Shown: positions 7,843 through 17,523 of the stretch, piece by piece | Position numbering within the stretch: the first letter of the stretch is position 1 | Layout of the letters: each line of letters begins with the position of its first letter | Source of the DNA: Bacteroidota bacterium | Lineage (GTDB): Bacteria > Bacteroidota > Bacteroidia > NS11-12g > UBA9320 | Assembly (NCBI GenBank): GCA_002746305.1 | Contig: NVWV01000009.1 | Location: 136,455 to 200,454, forward strand | DNA length: 64,000 nucleotides | Reading direction: 5' to 3' | Notes under the pieces: generated by a model | Database searches by the model: none | What the model was told of the DNA's origin: nothing | Seen by the model: only the letters and a program-made list of their open reading frames with translations | Made by a program: the position numbers and the translations under genes

Positions 7843-10320
7843 ATCAAAAAAATAGTACTCATATCGCTTATTTTATTTGCATGCATCCCGAGTATAGCAA
7901 CACACGTTGTTGGTGGAGAGATTTACTATAATCGTCTCACCAACACGCAATATGAGATTGTATTCAAAATATATTTCGATTGCAACGGTGCTAGTCCAGG
8001 AGTTATTGAAAGAGATAGCAAAAATGCCTTTATGGGTGTATTTGATGCAGTCACCAAGAGTAAAGTTACAGCATTCACTATGACTAATGCTACTGGGAAA
8101 AATGTAAATACAGTAAACTACGATTGTGTCAAAGCTCCTTCAGGGGTTTGCGTAGTGGAATACACCTACAAAAAAACCATTGTAGTTAACCCTGGTACTA
8201 ACGGCTTAATCATTGCACACCAACTATGTTGTCGAAACGGGGGTACAATTAAAAACTTAATTAATCCTGGGGAAACGGGTTCCACCTATTGGTGCTACAT
8301 CCCTCCAACAACAATAGCTAATTCAAGCCCCAGATTTAAAAACCTGCCTCCCGTATATATATGTAAAGATGCTCCACTGGAGGTAGACTATTCAGCTACT
8401 GATCCGGACGGAGACTCTCTTGTTTACTCATTTTACACTCCATATATTGGAGCTAGTGCAGATAATCCTAAACCAAATGAGCCAACAAGTCCAAATTATA
8501 ATCCTGTGCTTTGGAGAGCTGGATTTAACACCAGCAATCAAGTGCCGGGGAATCCAAGTATGTTTATCAATTCTTCAACTGGGTTATACACCTTAACACC
8601 TAACACAATTGGCACTTACACAATAGGAGTAAAAGTAACTGAATACCGAAACGGGTTTAAAATTAGCTCGACGTTCAGAGACTATCAATTCAATGTTATA
8701 AACTGTGAATTTGATGTAATAGCAAATTACGATATTCCAGGTGCTACAGCAGTTGGAGGTTCATATAGTTTTGGATGTGAAGACACCGTATGCTTCCGAA
8801 ATAAAAGTTTTAGTAAAGGACCTGCAACCTATTTTTGGGACTTTGGAGACCCCTCGACCACCGATGACACATCCACAGCCATAAACCCTTGCTGGGTTTT
8901 TCCAGGTAATGGTAATTACACTGTTACACTAACCGTTACCTCATCCATCTGCGAGAATGAGTATAAGTACGATGTTAGAATCCGATCAAATAAACCATTT
9001 GATCTTGGACCCGACAAAATATTCTGTGGTGATTTCCTACAGACTCTAGATACAAAAACACCCGATGCTATTAGCGTGAATTGGAGTAATGGTCAAAAAG
9101 GGAGTCGAATATTTGTTCAGGATACAGGAATTTATATTGCCGATGTATCCTATGGAAAATGTAGTTATTCAGACACCATACAATTGATTTATAAAAAAGT
9201 CCCCGAATTTAATCTACCACAGGATACACTTGTATGTGGTGACGTTGACATATTACTTGATGTAGGCGTGTCGGGTCTCAAATATCAATGGAGTAGTGCA
9301 TTTAAAGATAAAGGGCAAACACTCCGAGTAACTTCATCAGGAATATATTCTGTAGTGGTTGGCAATAATTATTGCACCGAAAGAGATACCATTAGAGTAT
9401 GGCAACCTTCTGACCCGGCCATTGACGATGTATTTTACTGCAATGATTTCAATCATGTTGTAGATGTTGGTGAGATAGAAGAAGCATCTTATCTATGGTC
9501 CAATGGTGCTACAGCCAACAGTACCACTTATACAACTGGTGGTGAACAGTGGGTTCGTGTAACTCAAAGATATTGTATTAATGGTGACTCGTTTAACATT
9601 ACCAATCCTATAATTAATCTTGAACTAGGAGAAGATGAACATTTTTGTGATAATTTGAATGTCCGTATGGATGGAGGACCAGATGGCATCAGTTATAACT
9701 GGAGCAATGGCAGTACTTCCAGAGTCATAAATGTAAGTACTCCAGGAAAGTACATTGTAGAGGTACAAGATGCTTATGGTTGTTTAAAATCGGATTCGGT
9801 AACATTTACACTATCCATTTCCCCAAGTATATACATTGGAGAAGACACCTCGATTTGTGTCAATTCACCAACTACCATTAATGCTCCAGAAGGGTTTGAG
9901 ACCTATCAATGGAGTACCGGAAGCGGAGAGTCCTCTATCACTACTACACTAGAGGGAGGATATAAAGTAACAGTAACAGATGAATTTGGATGCATGGGTG
10001 ATGACAGTCTATATGTCAAATTAGATCCGGAAGCCCTTCCCAATAACCTTTATGTTCCAAATGCCTTCACTCCAAATGCCGATGCATTGAATGATTATTT
10101 CCCGTATACTCTTCCCGTTTTGCAACCTGGATACTTCCTAATCATCTATACTCGCTGGGGAGAAAAAGTATTTGATTCAAGAGAAAGTATTAACACCAGT
10201 TGGGATGGTTACTACATGGGCAAAAGAGTTCCAGCGGAAACCTATATGTACTATATGTACTACCGAGGCTGTGATGGCAATTCCCGAAATAAGAAAGGAA
10301 CTATTAACGTTCTATACTAA
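7843..10320 (+). CDS. Gliding-motility-type PKD surface protein (T9SS type B), probable ATC start
   Basis: An 825-residue secreted protein if read from 7843. The first ATG is at 8032, but the frame upstream encodes a clear signal peptide, (ATC)KKIVLISLILFACIPSIA, followed by THVVGGEIYY, an N-terminus widely seen in this family. An in-frame TAA at 7831 limits the start, and no ATG, GTG or TTG lies between, so ATC is proposed. The protein contains a PKD-type domain (FWDFGDPSTT, NGNYTVTLTV), several 'SWSNGS' Ig-like repeats and a type B gliding C-terminal tail (YVPNAFTPNADALNDYF, TRWGEKVFDS, TSWDG). It is likely a cell-surface adhesin exported by T9SS. Confidence 0.8.
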   Translation: MKKIVLISLILFACIPSIATHVVGGEIYYNRLTNTQYEIVFKIYFDCNGASPGVIERDSKNAFMGVFDAVTKSKVTAFTMTNATGKNVNTVNYDCVKAPSGVCVVEYTYKKTIVVNPGTNGLIIAHQLCCRNGGTIKNLINPGETGSTYWCYIPPTTIANSSPRFKNLPPVYICKDAPLEVDYSATDPDGDSLVYSFYTPYIGASADNPKPNEPTSPNYNPVLWRAGFNTSNQVPGNPSMFINSSTGLYTLTPNTIGTYTIGVKVTEYRNGFKISSTFRDYQFNVINCEFDVIANYDIPGATAVGGSYSFGCEDTVCFRNKSFSKGPATYFWDFGDPSTTDDTSTAINPCWVFPGNGNYTVTLTVTSSICENEYKYDVRIRSNKPFDLGPDKIFCGDFLQTLDTKTPDAISVNWSNGQKGSRIFVQDTGIYIADVSYGKCSYSDTIQLIYKKVPEFNLPQDTLVCGDVDILLDVGVSGLKYQWSSAFKDKGQTLRVTSSGIYSVVVGNNYCTERDTIRVWQPSDPAIDDVFYCNDFNHVVDVGEIEEASYLWSNGATANSTTYTTGGEQWVRVTQRYCINGDSFNITNPIINLELGEDEHFCDNLNVRMDGGPDGISYNWSNGSTSRVINVSTPGKYIVEVQDAYGCLKSDSVTFTLSISPSIYIGEDTSICVNSPTTINAPEGFETYQWSTGSGESSITTTLEGGYKVTVTDEFGCMGDDSLYVKLDPEALPNNLYVPNAFTPNADALNDYFPYTLPVLQPGYFLIIYTRWGEKVFDSRESINTSWDGYYMGKRVPAETYMYYMYYRGCDGNSRNKKGTINVLY

Positions 10321-10400
10321 ACTAGGTAACACTATTAATCTTTTCTAGTCACTTAATAAGATATTATTGTTATGTAACTATATTCCGTACACCCTTATGT

Positions 10401-10408
10401 TAAATTTG
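10401..10408 (+). promoter_or_regulatory. -7 promoter element TAAATTTG for pyrC
   Basis: A perfect TAnnTTTG box ending 14 bases before the pyrC ATG. The implied leader is short. A TTG at 10367 is too far upstream to be a usual -33 partner. Confidence 0.5.
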
Positions 10409-10422
10409 CCTTTTATTCACTT

Positions 10423-11760
10423 ATGGCATCAATTTTAATCAAAAACGGACTTTTAATTAATGAAAACCAACAATTTCAAGCTGACATTTATATAGAGAAT
10501 GGTTACATAGCCGAAATATCTAAAAACGGAATTACGCGAAAGTCTGATAAAATCATAAATGCAGATGGCAAGTGGGTTGTGCCAGGTGTGATAGATGACC
10601 AAGTACATTTTAGAGAACCAGGACTTACACATAAAGCAGAAATATACACTGAAGCCAAAGCTGCTGTAGCTGGAGGAACAACTAGCTTTATGGAAATGCC
10701 CAATACCAATCCTCAAAGTACCACTCAAGATGAGCTCGCAAAAAAATATGCTCGGGCAAAAGACTGTTCCTTGGCTAATTACTCATTCTTTATGGGTGGC
10801 ACTAATGACAACATTGAAGAAGTACTAAGAACTGACCCTAAAAATGTTTGTGGTATTAAACTTTTTATGGGCAGCAGCACCGGAAATATGCTCGTAGATA
10901 ATGAACAAACGCTTAGAAATATTTTTTCAAAAACGCCTATGTTGATTGCTACACATTGCGAAGATGAAGCGACTATTAGAAAGAACACAGCTGAGTTTAT
11001 TGCGAAATATGGAGAAGACATTCCTTTTGATGCACATCCTATTATCAGGAATGATGAAGCTTGCTACATATCTAGCAAACTGGCTTCGGACCTTGCAAAA
11101 GAGTACAACTCTCGATTGCACATTCTACATATATCTACAGCCAAAGAAGTAGAACTATTTACAAATAAAATACCTCTTGCAGAGAAGAGAATTACTGCTG
11201 AAGTCTGCGTACACCACCTTACTTTTAATGATACCAATTATGCCCAAAAAGGCAGCTTAATTAAGTGTAATCCCGCTATAAAATCCGAAGCTGATCAAAA
11301 AGCACTTTGGTACGCCTTGAACAATGATTATTTTGACATTATCGCTACGGACCATGCTCCCCATACATTGGATGAGAAACATAATAAATACATGAAAGCT
11401 CCAAGTGGATTACCTCTAGTACAGCACAGTTTACAACTTATGCTGGAGCACGCAAAAATGGGTAAAATCACTACGAATAAAGTTATAGAAAAAATGTGTC
11501 ATGCTCCGGCAGACTTATTTGGGATTGAAAAAAGAGGCTATCTAAGAGAGGGCTATCATGCAGACCTCGTTATTCTTAACCCTGAAACTCAGGTAGAAGT
11601 TGCAAAAAACAATATTCATTACAAATGTGGGTGGAGTCCTTTGGAAGGAGAAATTTTCACCACGGATATAGAACACACTATCGTTTCTGGTCACCTTGCG
11701 TATTCTCATGGCAAATTTGATGAGACTAAAAACGGGAATAGACTTACATTTGACAAATGA
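10423..11760 (+). CDS. pyrC: Dihydroorotase
   Basis: A 445-residue class I dihydroorotase, which closes carbamoyl-aspartate to dihydroorotate in pyrimidine synthesis. Metal-site landmarks are DDQVHFREPG (His62, Arg64), the lysine in GIKLFMGSS (about 146, the carboxylated lysine), and TDHAPH (309-314). The usual first histidine of HxH reads Gln (QVH), which from memory is normal for Bacteroidota class I dihydroorotases. Length and full coverage indicate an active enzyme. It overlaps the next gene by 4 bases (ATGA). Confidence 0.95.
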   Translation: MASILIKNGLLINENQQFQADIYIENGYIAEISKNGITRKSDKIINADGKWVVPGVIDDQVHFREPGLTHKAEIYTEAKAAVAGGTTSFMEMPNTNPQSTTQDELAKKYARAKDCSLANYSFFMGGTNDNIEEVLRTDPKNVCGIKLFMGSSTGNMLVDNEQTLRNIFSKTPMLIATHCEDEATIRKNTAEFIAKYGEDIPFDAHPIIRNDEACYISSKLASDLAKEYNSRLHILHISTAKEVELFTNKIPLAEKRITAEVCVHHLTFNDTNYAQKGSLIKCNPAIKSEADQKALWYALNNDYFDIIATDHAPHTLDEKHNKYMKAPSGLPLVQHSLQLMLEHAKMGKITTNKVIEKMCHAPADLFGIEKRGYLREGYHADLVILNPETQVEVAKNNIHYKCGWSPLEGEIFTTDIEHTIVSGHLAYSHGKFDETKNGNRLTFDK

Positions 11761-12257
11761 GAATTCTTAACTCAATAGTATTTATTACCTTTAGTCTATT
11801 TGCCCTTGCACAATCAGATTCTCTTATTCAAGAAGAACTGTTAGAAGATGGACCAACAGATCAACTATTGGAAGAAGAAGAACTTATAGAAGAAGAACCC
11901 GTAGAAGAAGATGATCAAATATTCGAATTTGTAGAAACTCTACCAGTGTTTCAAGAGGGAGGAAATGCCTTTTCGAAGTACATCGCAAAAAATCTTAAAT
12001 ATCCCAAAGCCGCTATTAAAAACAATGTCTATGGCAAAGTCTATATTCAATTTACAGTAGACACATTAGGTCAGGTGGTAAATCCAACTATTGTAGTCAA
12101 AAGACTTTTCGGATTAGACTCTAAACAGAACGACTTTGGTCTTGGCAATAATGCTCTTGACGTAATCACTAAATCTCCGCTATGGACACCTGGAATACAA
12201 AGGAACAAAAAAGTGAAGGTGAAGATGACAGTACCTATTAGTTTTAAATTGCTCTAA
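11757..12257 (+). CDS. Secreted protein with TonB C-terminal domain
   Basis: A 166-residue protein. A signal peptide (1-18, ending FALAQ) is followed by a very acidic stretch (22-58, dominated by Glu/Asp) and then a TonB C-terminal fold: LPVFQEGGNAFSKYIAKNLKYP, VYGKVYIQFTVDTLGQV and SPLWTPGIQRNKKVKVKM. Classical TonB needs an uncleaved membrane anchor and a Pro-rich spanner. Here both are absent, so it is probably periplasmic and not the energy transducer itself. It is translationally coupled to pyrC, with no obvious functional link. Confidence 0.82.
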   Translation: MRILNSIVFITFSLFALAQSDSLIQEELLEDGPTDQLLEEEELIEEEPVEEDDQIFEFVETLPVFQEGGNAFSKYIAKNLKYPKAAIKNNVYGKVYIQFTVDTLGQVVNPTIVVKRLFGLDSKQNDFGLGNNALDVITKSPLWTPGIQRNKKVKVKMTVPISFKLL

Positions 12258-12287
12258 GACTTATCCTTTTCTTCTTAAATTCGCCAA

Positions 12288-15119
12288 ATGCTCGAACGTC
12301 AATTCGCATTTGGTTTTGCCCTCCTTCTCTTTTGCCAATTTTCTATAGCTCAGTATCCCAGTAATCCTGTTAAATCAACTAGTACCAAGGAAAGAATTGC
12401 AGCGGTAAATGCTCGCAAGGAATTAATTAACAATTCAGCATATAGAGGTATAGAAGCCGTAAATATTGGCCCGACAATAATGAGTGGACGTGTTGTGGAT
12501 GTAGCTGTAAACCCAAATAATACACTTCATTTTTTTGTAGCTTATGCCACTGGAGGAGTATGGGAAACTGTCAATAACGGTCAAAGTTTCACACCTGTTT
12601 TCGATGATAATGGATATACACTACATTGTGGTGCATTAGCTGTAGACTGGAAAAACACTATAATTTATGTAGGCACTGGAGAAGCGAACTCAAGTCGTTC
12701 AAGTTATGCAGGTTTTGGCATCTTTAAATGTCAATTTGGGTTTAATGACTTTCAAAAATGGCAACTTTGGAAAAATATTGGGTTAAAGGGAACTCAGCAT
12801 ATTAGTCGAATTATTACCCACCCTACGGATTCAAAAACTCTCTTTGTATGTGCGATGGGAAATCTGTTTTCTCCGAGCAAAGAACGTGGAGTGTATAAGA
12901 CAATTGATGGCGGGGATACCTGGAAACAAATACTTTACATAGATGAAAATACCAGTGCTGTCGATTTGGAAATGAATCCTGAAAATCCAAATCTACTAGT
13001 AGCAGCTATGTGGCAAAAAAGTCGAAGAGCCTGGAACTTTTGGGAAAGTGGTACCAATAGTGGTATCTACACGTCAATGGACGGCGGAGACAATTGGAAT
13101 GAGTCAATAGCATTCCCTCAAAATGAATTCATAGGAAGAATAGGCTTATCAATAAGTGGCAACACTATTTACGCTTTAGTAGATAATCAAGAACGTTATA
13201 AAAAAGACTCTAAACCTTCCGAAGGATTGACAAAAAAGGCATTCCAGACAATGAGCATGGATTCATTTAAAAATCTCAGTGATTCTTCTTTAAACAAATT
13301 TCTAAAAACCAATCGTTTCCCGAAAAAGTATAAAGCAAAGGATATCCAAAAAATGGTCAAAAAAGGAGACCTCAAACCAATTGATCTTTTTGAGTATTTA
13401 CACGATGAAAATGCCATGATGTTTGAAGACCCCGTAAAAGGAGCAGAACTTTACCGAAGCAATGACTTCGGCAAATCTTGGAATAAAACTCATGACCGTG
13501 TCCTTGAAAACATTTGTTACTCTTATGGTTATTATTTTGGTGTTGTTCATTCCAATCCAAACAACCCAGAACAGGTCTTCATTGCGGGGGTACCACTTCT
13601 ACAATCCAAAGATGGGGGGGAAACATTTCTATTTGCAGGTGGAGACAATGTACATGTAGACCATCATTACATTTGGATAAATCCAAACAACCCAGAACAT
13701 CTAATTAACGGAAATGATGGGGGCATTAACATAAGTTATGATGGGGGCTTGAATTGGACAAAATGCAATTCTCCAGCAGTTGGTCAGTTTTATACTGTCT
13801 CGGTAGACCAAGAAAAAAACTACAATGTATATGGAGGTTTACAAGACAACGGCGTATGGAAAGGTCCAAACAATTACAAATACTCTCCATTATGGCAACA
13901 AGAAGGAAAATACCCTTATCAACGAATTGCAGGTGGAGATGGAATGCAAATCCAAATCGACAATAAAGATAATAATGTATATACAGGCTCACAGTTTGGA
14001 CATTACTACCGCATTGATAGCGAAGGCAAGTATCACTACTTCCATCCTATGCACGATCTTAAAAGTGAAAAATTAAGATGGAATTGGCAAACACCCATAT
14101 TACTATCTTCTCATAACTCAGACATCCTCTATATGGGTAGCAACAAGTTACATCGCAGTATGGATAATGCCAAAACATTTGAAGAACTAAGTGGAGATCT
14201 AAGTAACGGTGATAAATCAGGAGATGTAAGCTACGGAACAATCTCTACTATATCTGAAAGCTCGTTTAAGTTCGGTTACATCTATATAGGTACAGATGAT
14301 GGCAATATTCATCTCACCAAGGACGGCGGAGAGACTTGGAATAAAATATCCAATGAACTACCTCGAGACCTTTGGGTGAAAAAAGTAGTAGCAAGTGAAC
14401 ACAAAAAAGAAAGAGTCTATGCTGTACTAAATGGTCACACCTGGGACCACTTCAATGCCTATCTATTTATTTCGGAAGATTACGGTAAAACCTGGAAACA
14501 AATAGGTCGAAATTTACCCGACGAATCTCTGAACACACTCCAAGAGGATCCCACAAATGAAAATATCCTATATCTGGGTTCTGATGCAGGATTATATATA
14601 TCACTGGATATGGGGATTACTTTTCAAACACTTGGGGATATCCCTCCAGTTGCTATTCACGCTCTAGCCATACAACAAGAAAACAGAGATCTCATTGTAG
14701 GAACCCATGGTAGAAGTATTTACAAAGTACAATTGGAGCCTGTTTATCAAAGTATTTCATATTCAGATTCTGGATTTGTATTTTTAGAAATGGACGTGAT
14801 TAAGTACAATGAGAATTGGGGTAACCTTCAATATCGTTGGAAAAGTTCTGCTCCAAGCAAGGATATAGTTTTTTTTCTATCGGAAAGAAGTTCTGTAGAA
14901 ATAACCGTATTGGACTCTACTAAGCAACTTCTTCTATCTAAGAAAATCAATGGAGTCAAGGGATATAACAAAGAATCACTACGATTGGAATTTCAGGAAG
15001 ACGTTAATAACCAACTAATTAAAGGAACATTGGGTAAATACTACCCCAGTAAAGGAAGATATACTATTGAACTAAAATCTGACTCCCAAACATTACGTAG
15101 AACACTCATTGTACAATAA
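12288..15119 (+). CDS. VPS10/sortilin-like BNR-repeat beta-propeller protein
   Basis: A 943-residue secreted protein with a signal peptide (about 1-21) and many BNR/VPS10-type repeats recognisable as GGDTWKQI, GGDNWNES, DFGKSWNKT, GGETFLFAG, GGLNWTKC, GGETWNKIS and DYGKTWKQI. The opening NIGPTIMSGRVVDVAVNP is typical of this Bacteroidota family, often annotated as glycosyl hydrolase. No sialidase Arg triad or catalytic site could be confirmed, so hydrolase activity should not be assumed. No T9SS tail is evident; the C-terminus (about 830-943) is an Ig-like extension. Likely periplasmic or surface, binding role. Confidence 0.82.
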   Translation: MLERQFAFGFALLLFCQFSIAQYPSNPVKSTSTKERIAAVNARKELINNSAYRGIEAVNIGPTIMSGRVVDVAVNPNNTLHFFVAYATGGVWETVNNGQSFTPVFDDNGYTLHCGALAVDWKNTIIYVGTGEANSSRSSYAGFGIFKCQFGFNDFQKWQLWKNIGLKGTQHISRIITHPTDSKTLFVCAMGNLFSPSKERGVYKTIDGGDTWKQILYIDENTSAVDLEMNPENPNLLVAAMWQKSRRAWNFWESGTNSGIYTSMDGGDNWNESIAFPQNEFIGRIGLSISGNTIYALVDNQERYKKDSKPSEGLTKKAFQTMSMDSFKNLSDSSLNKFLKTNRFPKKYKAKDIQKMVKKGDLKPIDLFEYLHDENAMMFEDPVKGAELYRSNDFGKSWNKTHDRVLENICYSYGYYFGVVHSNPNNPEQVFIAGVPLLQSKDGGETFLFAGGDNVHVDHHYIWINPNNPEHLINGNDGGINISYDGGLNWTKCNSPAVGQFYTVSVDQEKNYNVYGGLQDNGVWKGPNNYKYSPLWQQEGKYPYQRIAGGDGMQIQIDNKDNNVYTGSQFGHYYRIDSEGKYHYFHPMHDLKSEKLRWNWQTPILLSSHNSDILYMGSNKLHRSMDNAKTFEELSGDLSNGDKSGDVSYGTISTISESSFKFGYIYIGTDDGNIHLTKDGGETWNKISNELPRDLWVKKVVASEHKKERVYAVLNGHTWDHFNAYLFISEDYGKTWKQIGRNLPDESLNTLQEDPTNENILYLGSDAGLYISLDMGITFQTLGDIPPVAIHALAIQQENRDLIVGTHGRSIYKVQLEPVYQSISYSDSGFVFLEMDVIKYNENWGNLQYRWKSSAPSKDIVFFLSERSSVEITVLDSTKQLLLSKKINGVKGYNKESLRLEFQEDVNNQLIKGTLGKYYPSKGRYTIELKSDSQTLRRTLIVQ

Positions 15120-15163
15120 TTCTAAAAGTGCACAAACGCCACTCACAAGCGACTAAGTAATCT

Positions 15164-15171
15164 TATTTTTG
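15164..15171 (+). promoter_or_regulatory. -7 promoter element TATTTTTG
   Basis: TATTTTTG fits TAnnTTTG and ends 11 bases before the ATG at 15183. Confidence 0.45.
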
Positions 15172-15182
15172 CAAGCTATATT

Positions 15183-15647
15183 ATGGACGTAAAAGAGGCA
15201 ATTGTTCTATTCGAAAATGTAATTCAAAAACACTTACAATTAAAACCCGAGCAGACTCGATGCGAAAACGAGGGAGAATACATTGTAAAACGTGGTGATA
15301 ACACTGAAATGTATATTGATATATGGCAACCAACAGAAGCCAGTCAATGGCAGTATTACGATAGAGACAAGATAGCTGGAGTTTTCCAGATAGTCGCACC
15401 TGTATGTCACTACCCCGCAGAATCGAACATTCCCATGTTTATGGAAGAGCTTGCACACCTAAACTTTCATTTATTTACTGCAAAGTTTATTGCAAACTCA
15501 GAGCAAAAAGTGGTAAGTATCCAATTCAAAAGAGTACTTGAAGGATTGAACGAAACTGAAATAATTGAGCCATTGGAAGCCGTGGGATATTACGCTGAAA
15601 ACTTGAAGGAATATCTTAAAGAAAAATACCACGTAGAAAAATTATAA
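15183..15647 (+). CDS. YbjN-like protein of unknown function
   Basis: A 154-residue soluble protein without signal peptide. Its alpha-beta layout, beginning with a helix (DVKEAIVLFENVIQKHL) and containing VFQIVAPVCHYP, MFMEELAHLNFHLFTAKF and VVSIQFKRVLEGLNETEI, resembles the YbjN/type III secretion chaperone-like fold. It has its own -7 element and sits 51 bases upstream of the ECF sigma gene. Function is unknown. Confidence 0.6.
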   Translation: MDVKEAIVLFENVIQKHLQLKPEQTRCENEGEYIVKRGDNTEMYIDIWQPTEASQWQYYDRDKIAGVFQIVAPVCHYPAESNIPMFMEELAHLNFHLFTAKFIANSEQKVVSIQFKRVLEGLNETEIIEPLEAVGYYAENLKEYLKEKYHVEKL

Positions 15648-15698
15648 TTTTCGGGCAACCAATTCATAACTGGGTACATCTACTTAACATCTCTTGCA

Positions 15699-16244
15699 AT
15701 GAGCACGAATGATCCATACGATGAAATATCATTGATTAAGGCTTGCAGCAATGGAGATAGCAAAGCGTTTAAAAAAATTTACGACATACACTCAGGAACA
15801 ATGTATAGTATCTGCCTAAGATATATGAATAACGAAGATGAAGCCAAAGATGCTCTGCAGGAAGGCTTTATCAAAGTATTTAAGAACATTGGTAAATTTA
15901 CATTTTCCGGAAGTTTTGAAGGTTGGATGAAACGCATTTTTGTCAATTCCAGTATTGAACTTATTCGTAAACGAAAAAATCATATGGATGTTAGTGAGCT
16001 CAACTCAAATGAACTACGGCTAACAACTACAATAGAAACTGGCACAATGGATGTTGAGAAAATGATGCTGCTTGTTCAGCGATTGCCAGAAGGCTACAGA
16101 ACAGTTTTTAACATGTTTATTGTAGACGGGTTCTCACATAAAGAAATAAGTGATCATTTGGGTATTAACGAGAATACATCCAAATCACAACTTTTCAAAG
16201 CACGCAAACAATTACAAGAATGGCTAAAAGATTGGTTTAAGTAA
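15699..16244 (+). CDS. ECF RNA polymerase sigma factor
   Basis: A 181-residue extracytoplasmic-function sigma factor. Region 2 runs from about 24 to 92 (KIYDIHSGTMYSICLRYMNN, DEAKDALQEGFIKVF and FEGWMKRIFVNSSIELIRKRK) and region 4 from about 125 to 178 (RLPEGYRTVFNMFIVDGFSHKEISDHLG, TSKSQLFKARKQLQEWL). Both are complete. Its stop overlaps the start of the following gene by one base. That gene has an anti-sigma-like N-terminus and a transmembrane helix, so the two probably form a sigma/anti-sigma pair controlling surface-protein genes. Confidence 0.95.
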   Translation: MSTNDPYDEISLIKACSNGDSKAFKKIYDIHSGTMYSICLRYMNNEDEAKDALQEGFIKVFKNIGKFTFSGSFEGWMKRIFVNSSIELIRKRKNHMDVSELNSNELRLTTTIETGTMDVEKMMLLVQRLPEGYRTVFNMFIVDGFSHKEISDHLGINENTSKSQLFKARKQLQEWLKDWFK

Positions 16245-17512
16245 TGAAGAATTTTGAGAACATATCTGAATTTGAGAACTTACTCAAAGATCAACTAGGA
16301 AGTCATAGCACACCTCCTCCAGCTGATGTCTGGAGCAGTGTTGCTGCATCTACCACTTCACAGTCTGTAGGTATTGCATCTCAGATTTCCTCCTTCTTAA
16401 GCTCTACTACTAATCTCGTAAAAGTAGCTCTCTTTGCAAGTGGAATAGCAGCCGTAAGTGTTGTCATATATAATGAGAATAATACTGCTCCTGTTGATGA
16501 AGTTTCTATTAGTATTATTCATGAAGAGATCCCAGAAAATATTGACAACAATAATCCTATAATCTTAGAGGAAGATTCCAAGTTAGATAATCATACTATC
16601 TCAAAGGGAGAAAAAGAGAAGCATCCTACAGAATCACAAGTTGCTCTCAATCCAATTTCTTCAAATGACATCTCAGCCGAAGAGAAGAATAGTTCGATGG
16701 ATTTGGATAAGCCAAGTATAGAATCAACAACCTTTGATGAGGAACAATTTAAGGATGGAGATGCAGACAAGCTAACTGATGCTAATCAAGAAACGTTAGT
16801 CCTAGACATTTCCAACTTAAAACCTTGTAAAGGAGAAATAATTTTCTTCAACAGTAATCAAGTTGCAGATTGGACCATCAACGGCAAGAAGCTAGCTTCA
16901 GGAAAGCAAAAAATACAGTACTTATGTACGGGCTCCGGCAAGTATACAGTCACCGTTGGAGTTGGTAAAATTGCTACTTCCAAAAACGTATTTATTCAAG
17001 AACTGAACGTCAATTTACTATCTAAGCTAAATGAGGATGGTTCTCATACCTACTGGCTAGACAGTAAAAACATTATAGCAAATTGGTACATCGACAATAA
17101 GCCATTTGCAACAAACACTAATTTATTCACAAGCAATATAGAAGAGGTAGGGAAACACCTTATAAAGGCCAACCCAGTTAACCACCCTTGTGCTTCATCT
17201 ATCACCCACGAAACACTTATCGAGCCAATTGGTAGCATTGAGTTTTACAATGTATTTACTCCTAATGGAGACGGCAAAAACGATCGTTATTTTGTAAAAA
17301 TTGAAAAGTACAATAACTTCTCAATTCAAATATTTACGGAAACAGGAGTTCTCGTATATGCTTCTCAAAACCCCAAAGAAGGATGGGACGGAAGTACCTT
17401 TAATTCTGGAAAGGCCTGTGCTGTGGGCGAATACCACGCACGAATAAACTATACACTAAAAGGAGAAAATCCTGCAGTTAAAAATATTAAATTCACTCTG
17501 TTGAAACCTTAG
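16244..17512 (+). CDS. Membrane-spanning anti-sigma-like protein with T9SS type B tail
   Basis: A 422-residue hybrid protein. The N-terminus (FENLLKDQLGSHSTPPPADVW, 10-30) is the short cytoplasmic segment usual for Bacteroidota proteins encoded after ECF sigma genes. A single transmembrane helix lies at about 58-76 (NLVKVALFASGIAAVSVVI), with no cleavable signal peptide. An acidic low-complexity linker (about 80-190) and two Ig/PKD-like segments lead to a type B gliding tail (FYNVFTPNGDGKNDRYFV, about 325-422). An uncleaved anchor plus a secretion tail is unusual. Its placement suggests an anti-sigma role, with the outer part sensing T9SS or surface state. Confidence 0.8.
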   Translation: MKNFENISEFENLLKDQLGSHSTPPPADVWSSVAASTTSQSVGIASQISSFLSSTTNLVKVALFASGIAAVSVVIYNENNTAPVDEVSISIIHEEIPENIDNNNPIILEEDSKLDNHTISKGEKEKHPTESQVALNPISSNDISAEEKNSSMDLDKPSIESTTFDEEQFKDGDADKLTDANQETLVLDISNLKPCKGEIIFFNSNQVADWTINGKKLASGKQKIQYLCTGSGKYTVTVGVGKIATSKNVFIQELNVNLLSKLNEDGSHTYWLDSKNIIANWYIDNKPFATNTNLFTSNIEEVGKHLIKANPVNHPCASSITHETLIEPIGSIEFYNVFTPNGDGKNDRYFVKIEKYNNFSIQIFTETGVLVYASQNPKEGWDGSTFNSGKACAVGEYHARINYTLKGENPAVKNIKFTLLKP

Positions 17513-17523
17513 ACTTGACTTAT

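Noticed and set aside
12288..15119. Sialidase or glycosyl hydrolase activity for the BNR protein
   Set aside because: BNR/VPS10 repeats are clear, but no catalytic residues of a hydrolase could be confirmed by eye.
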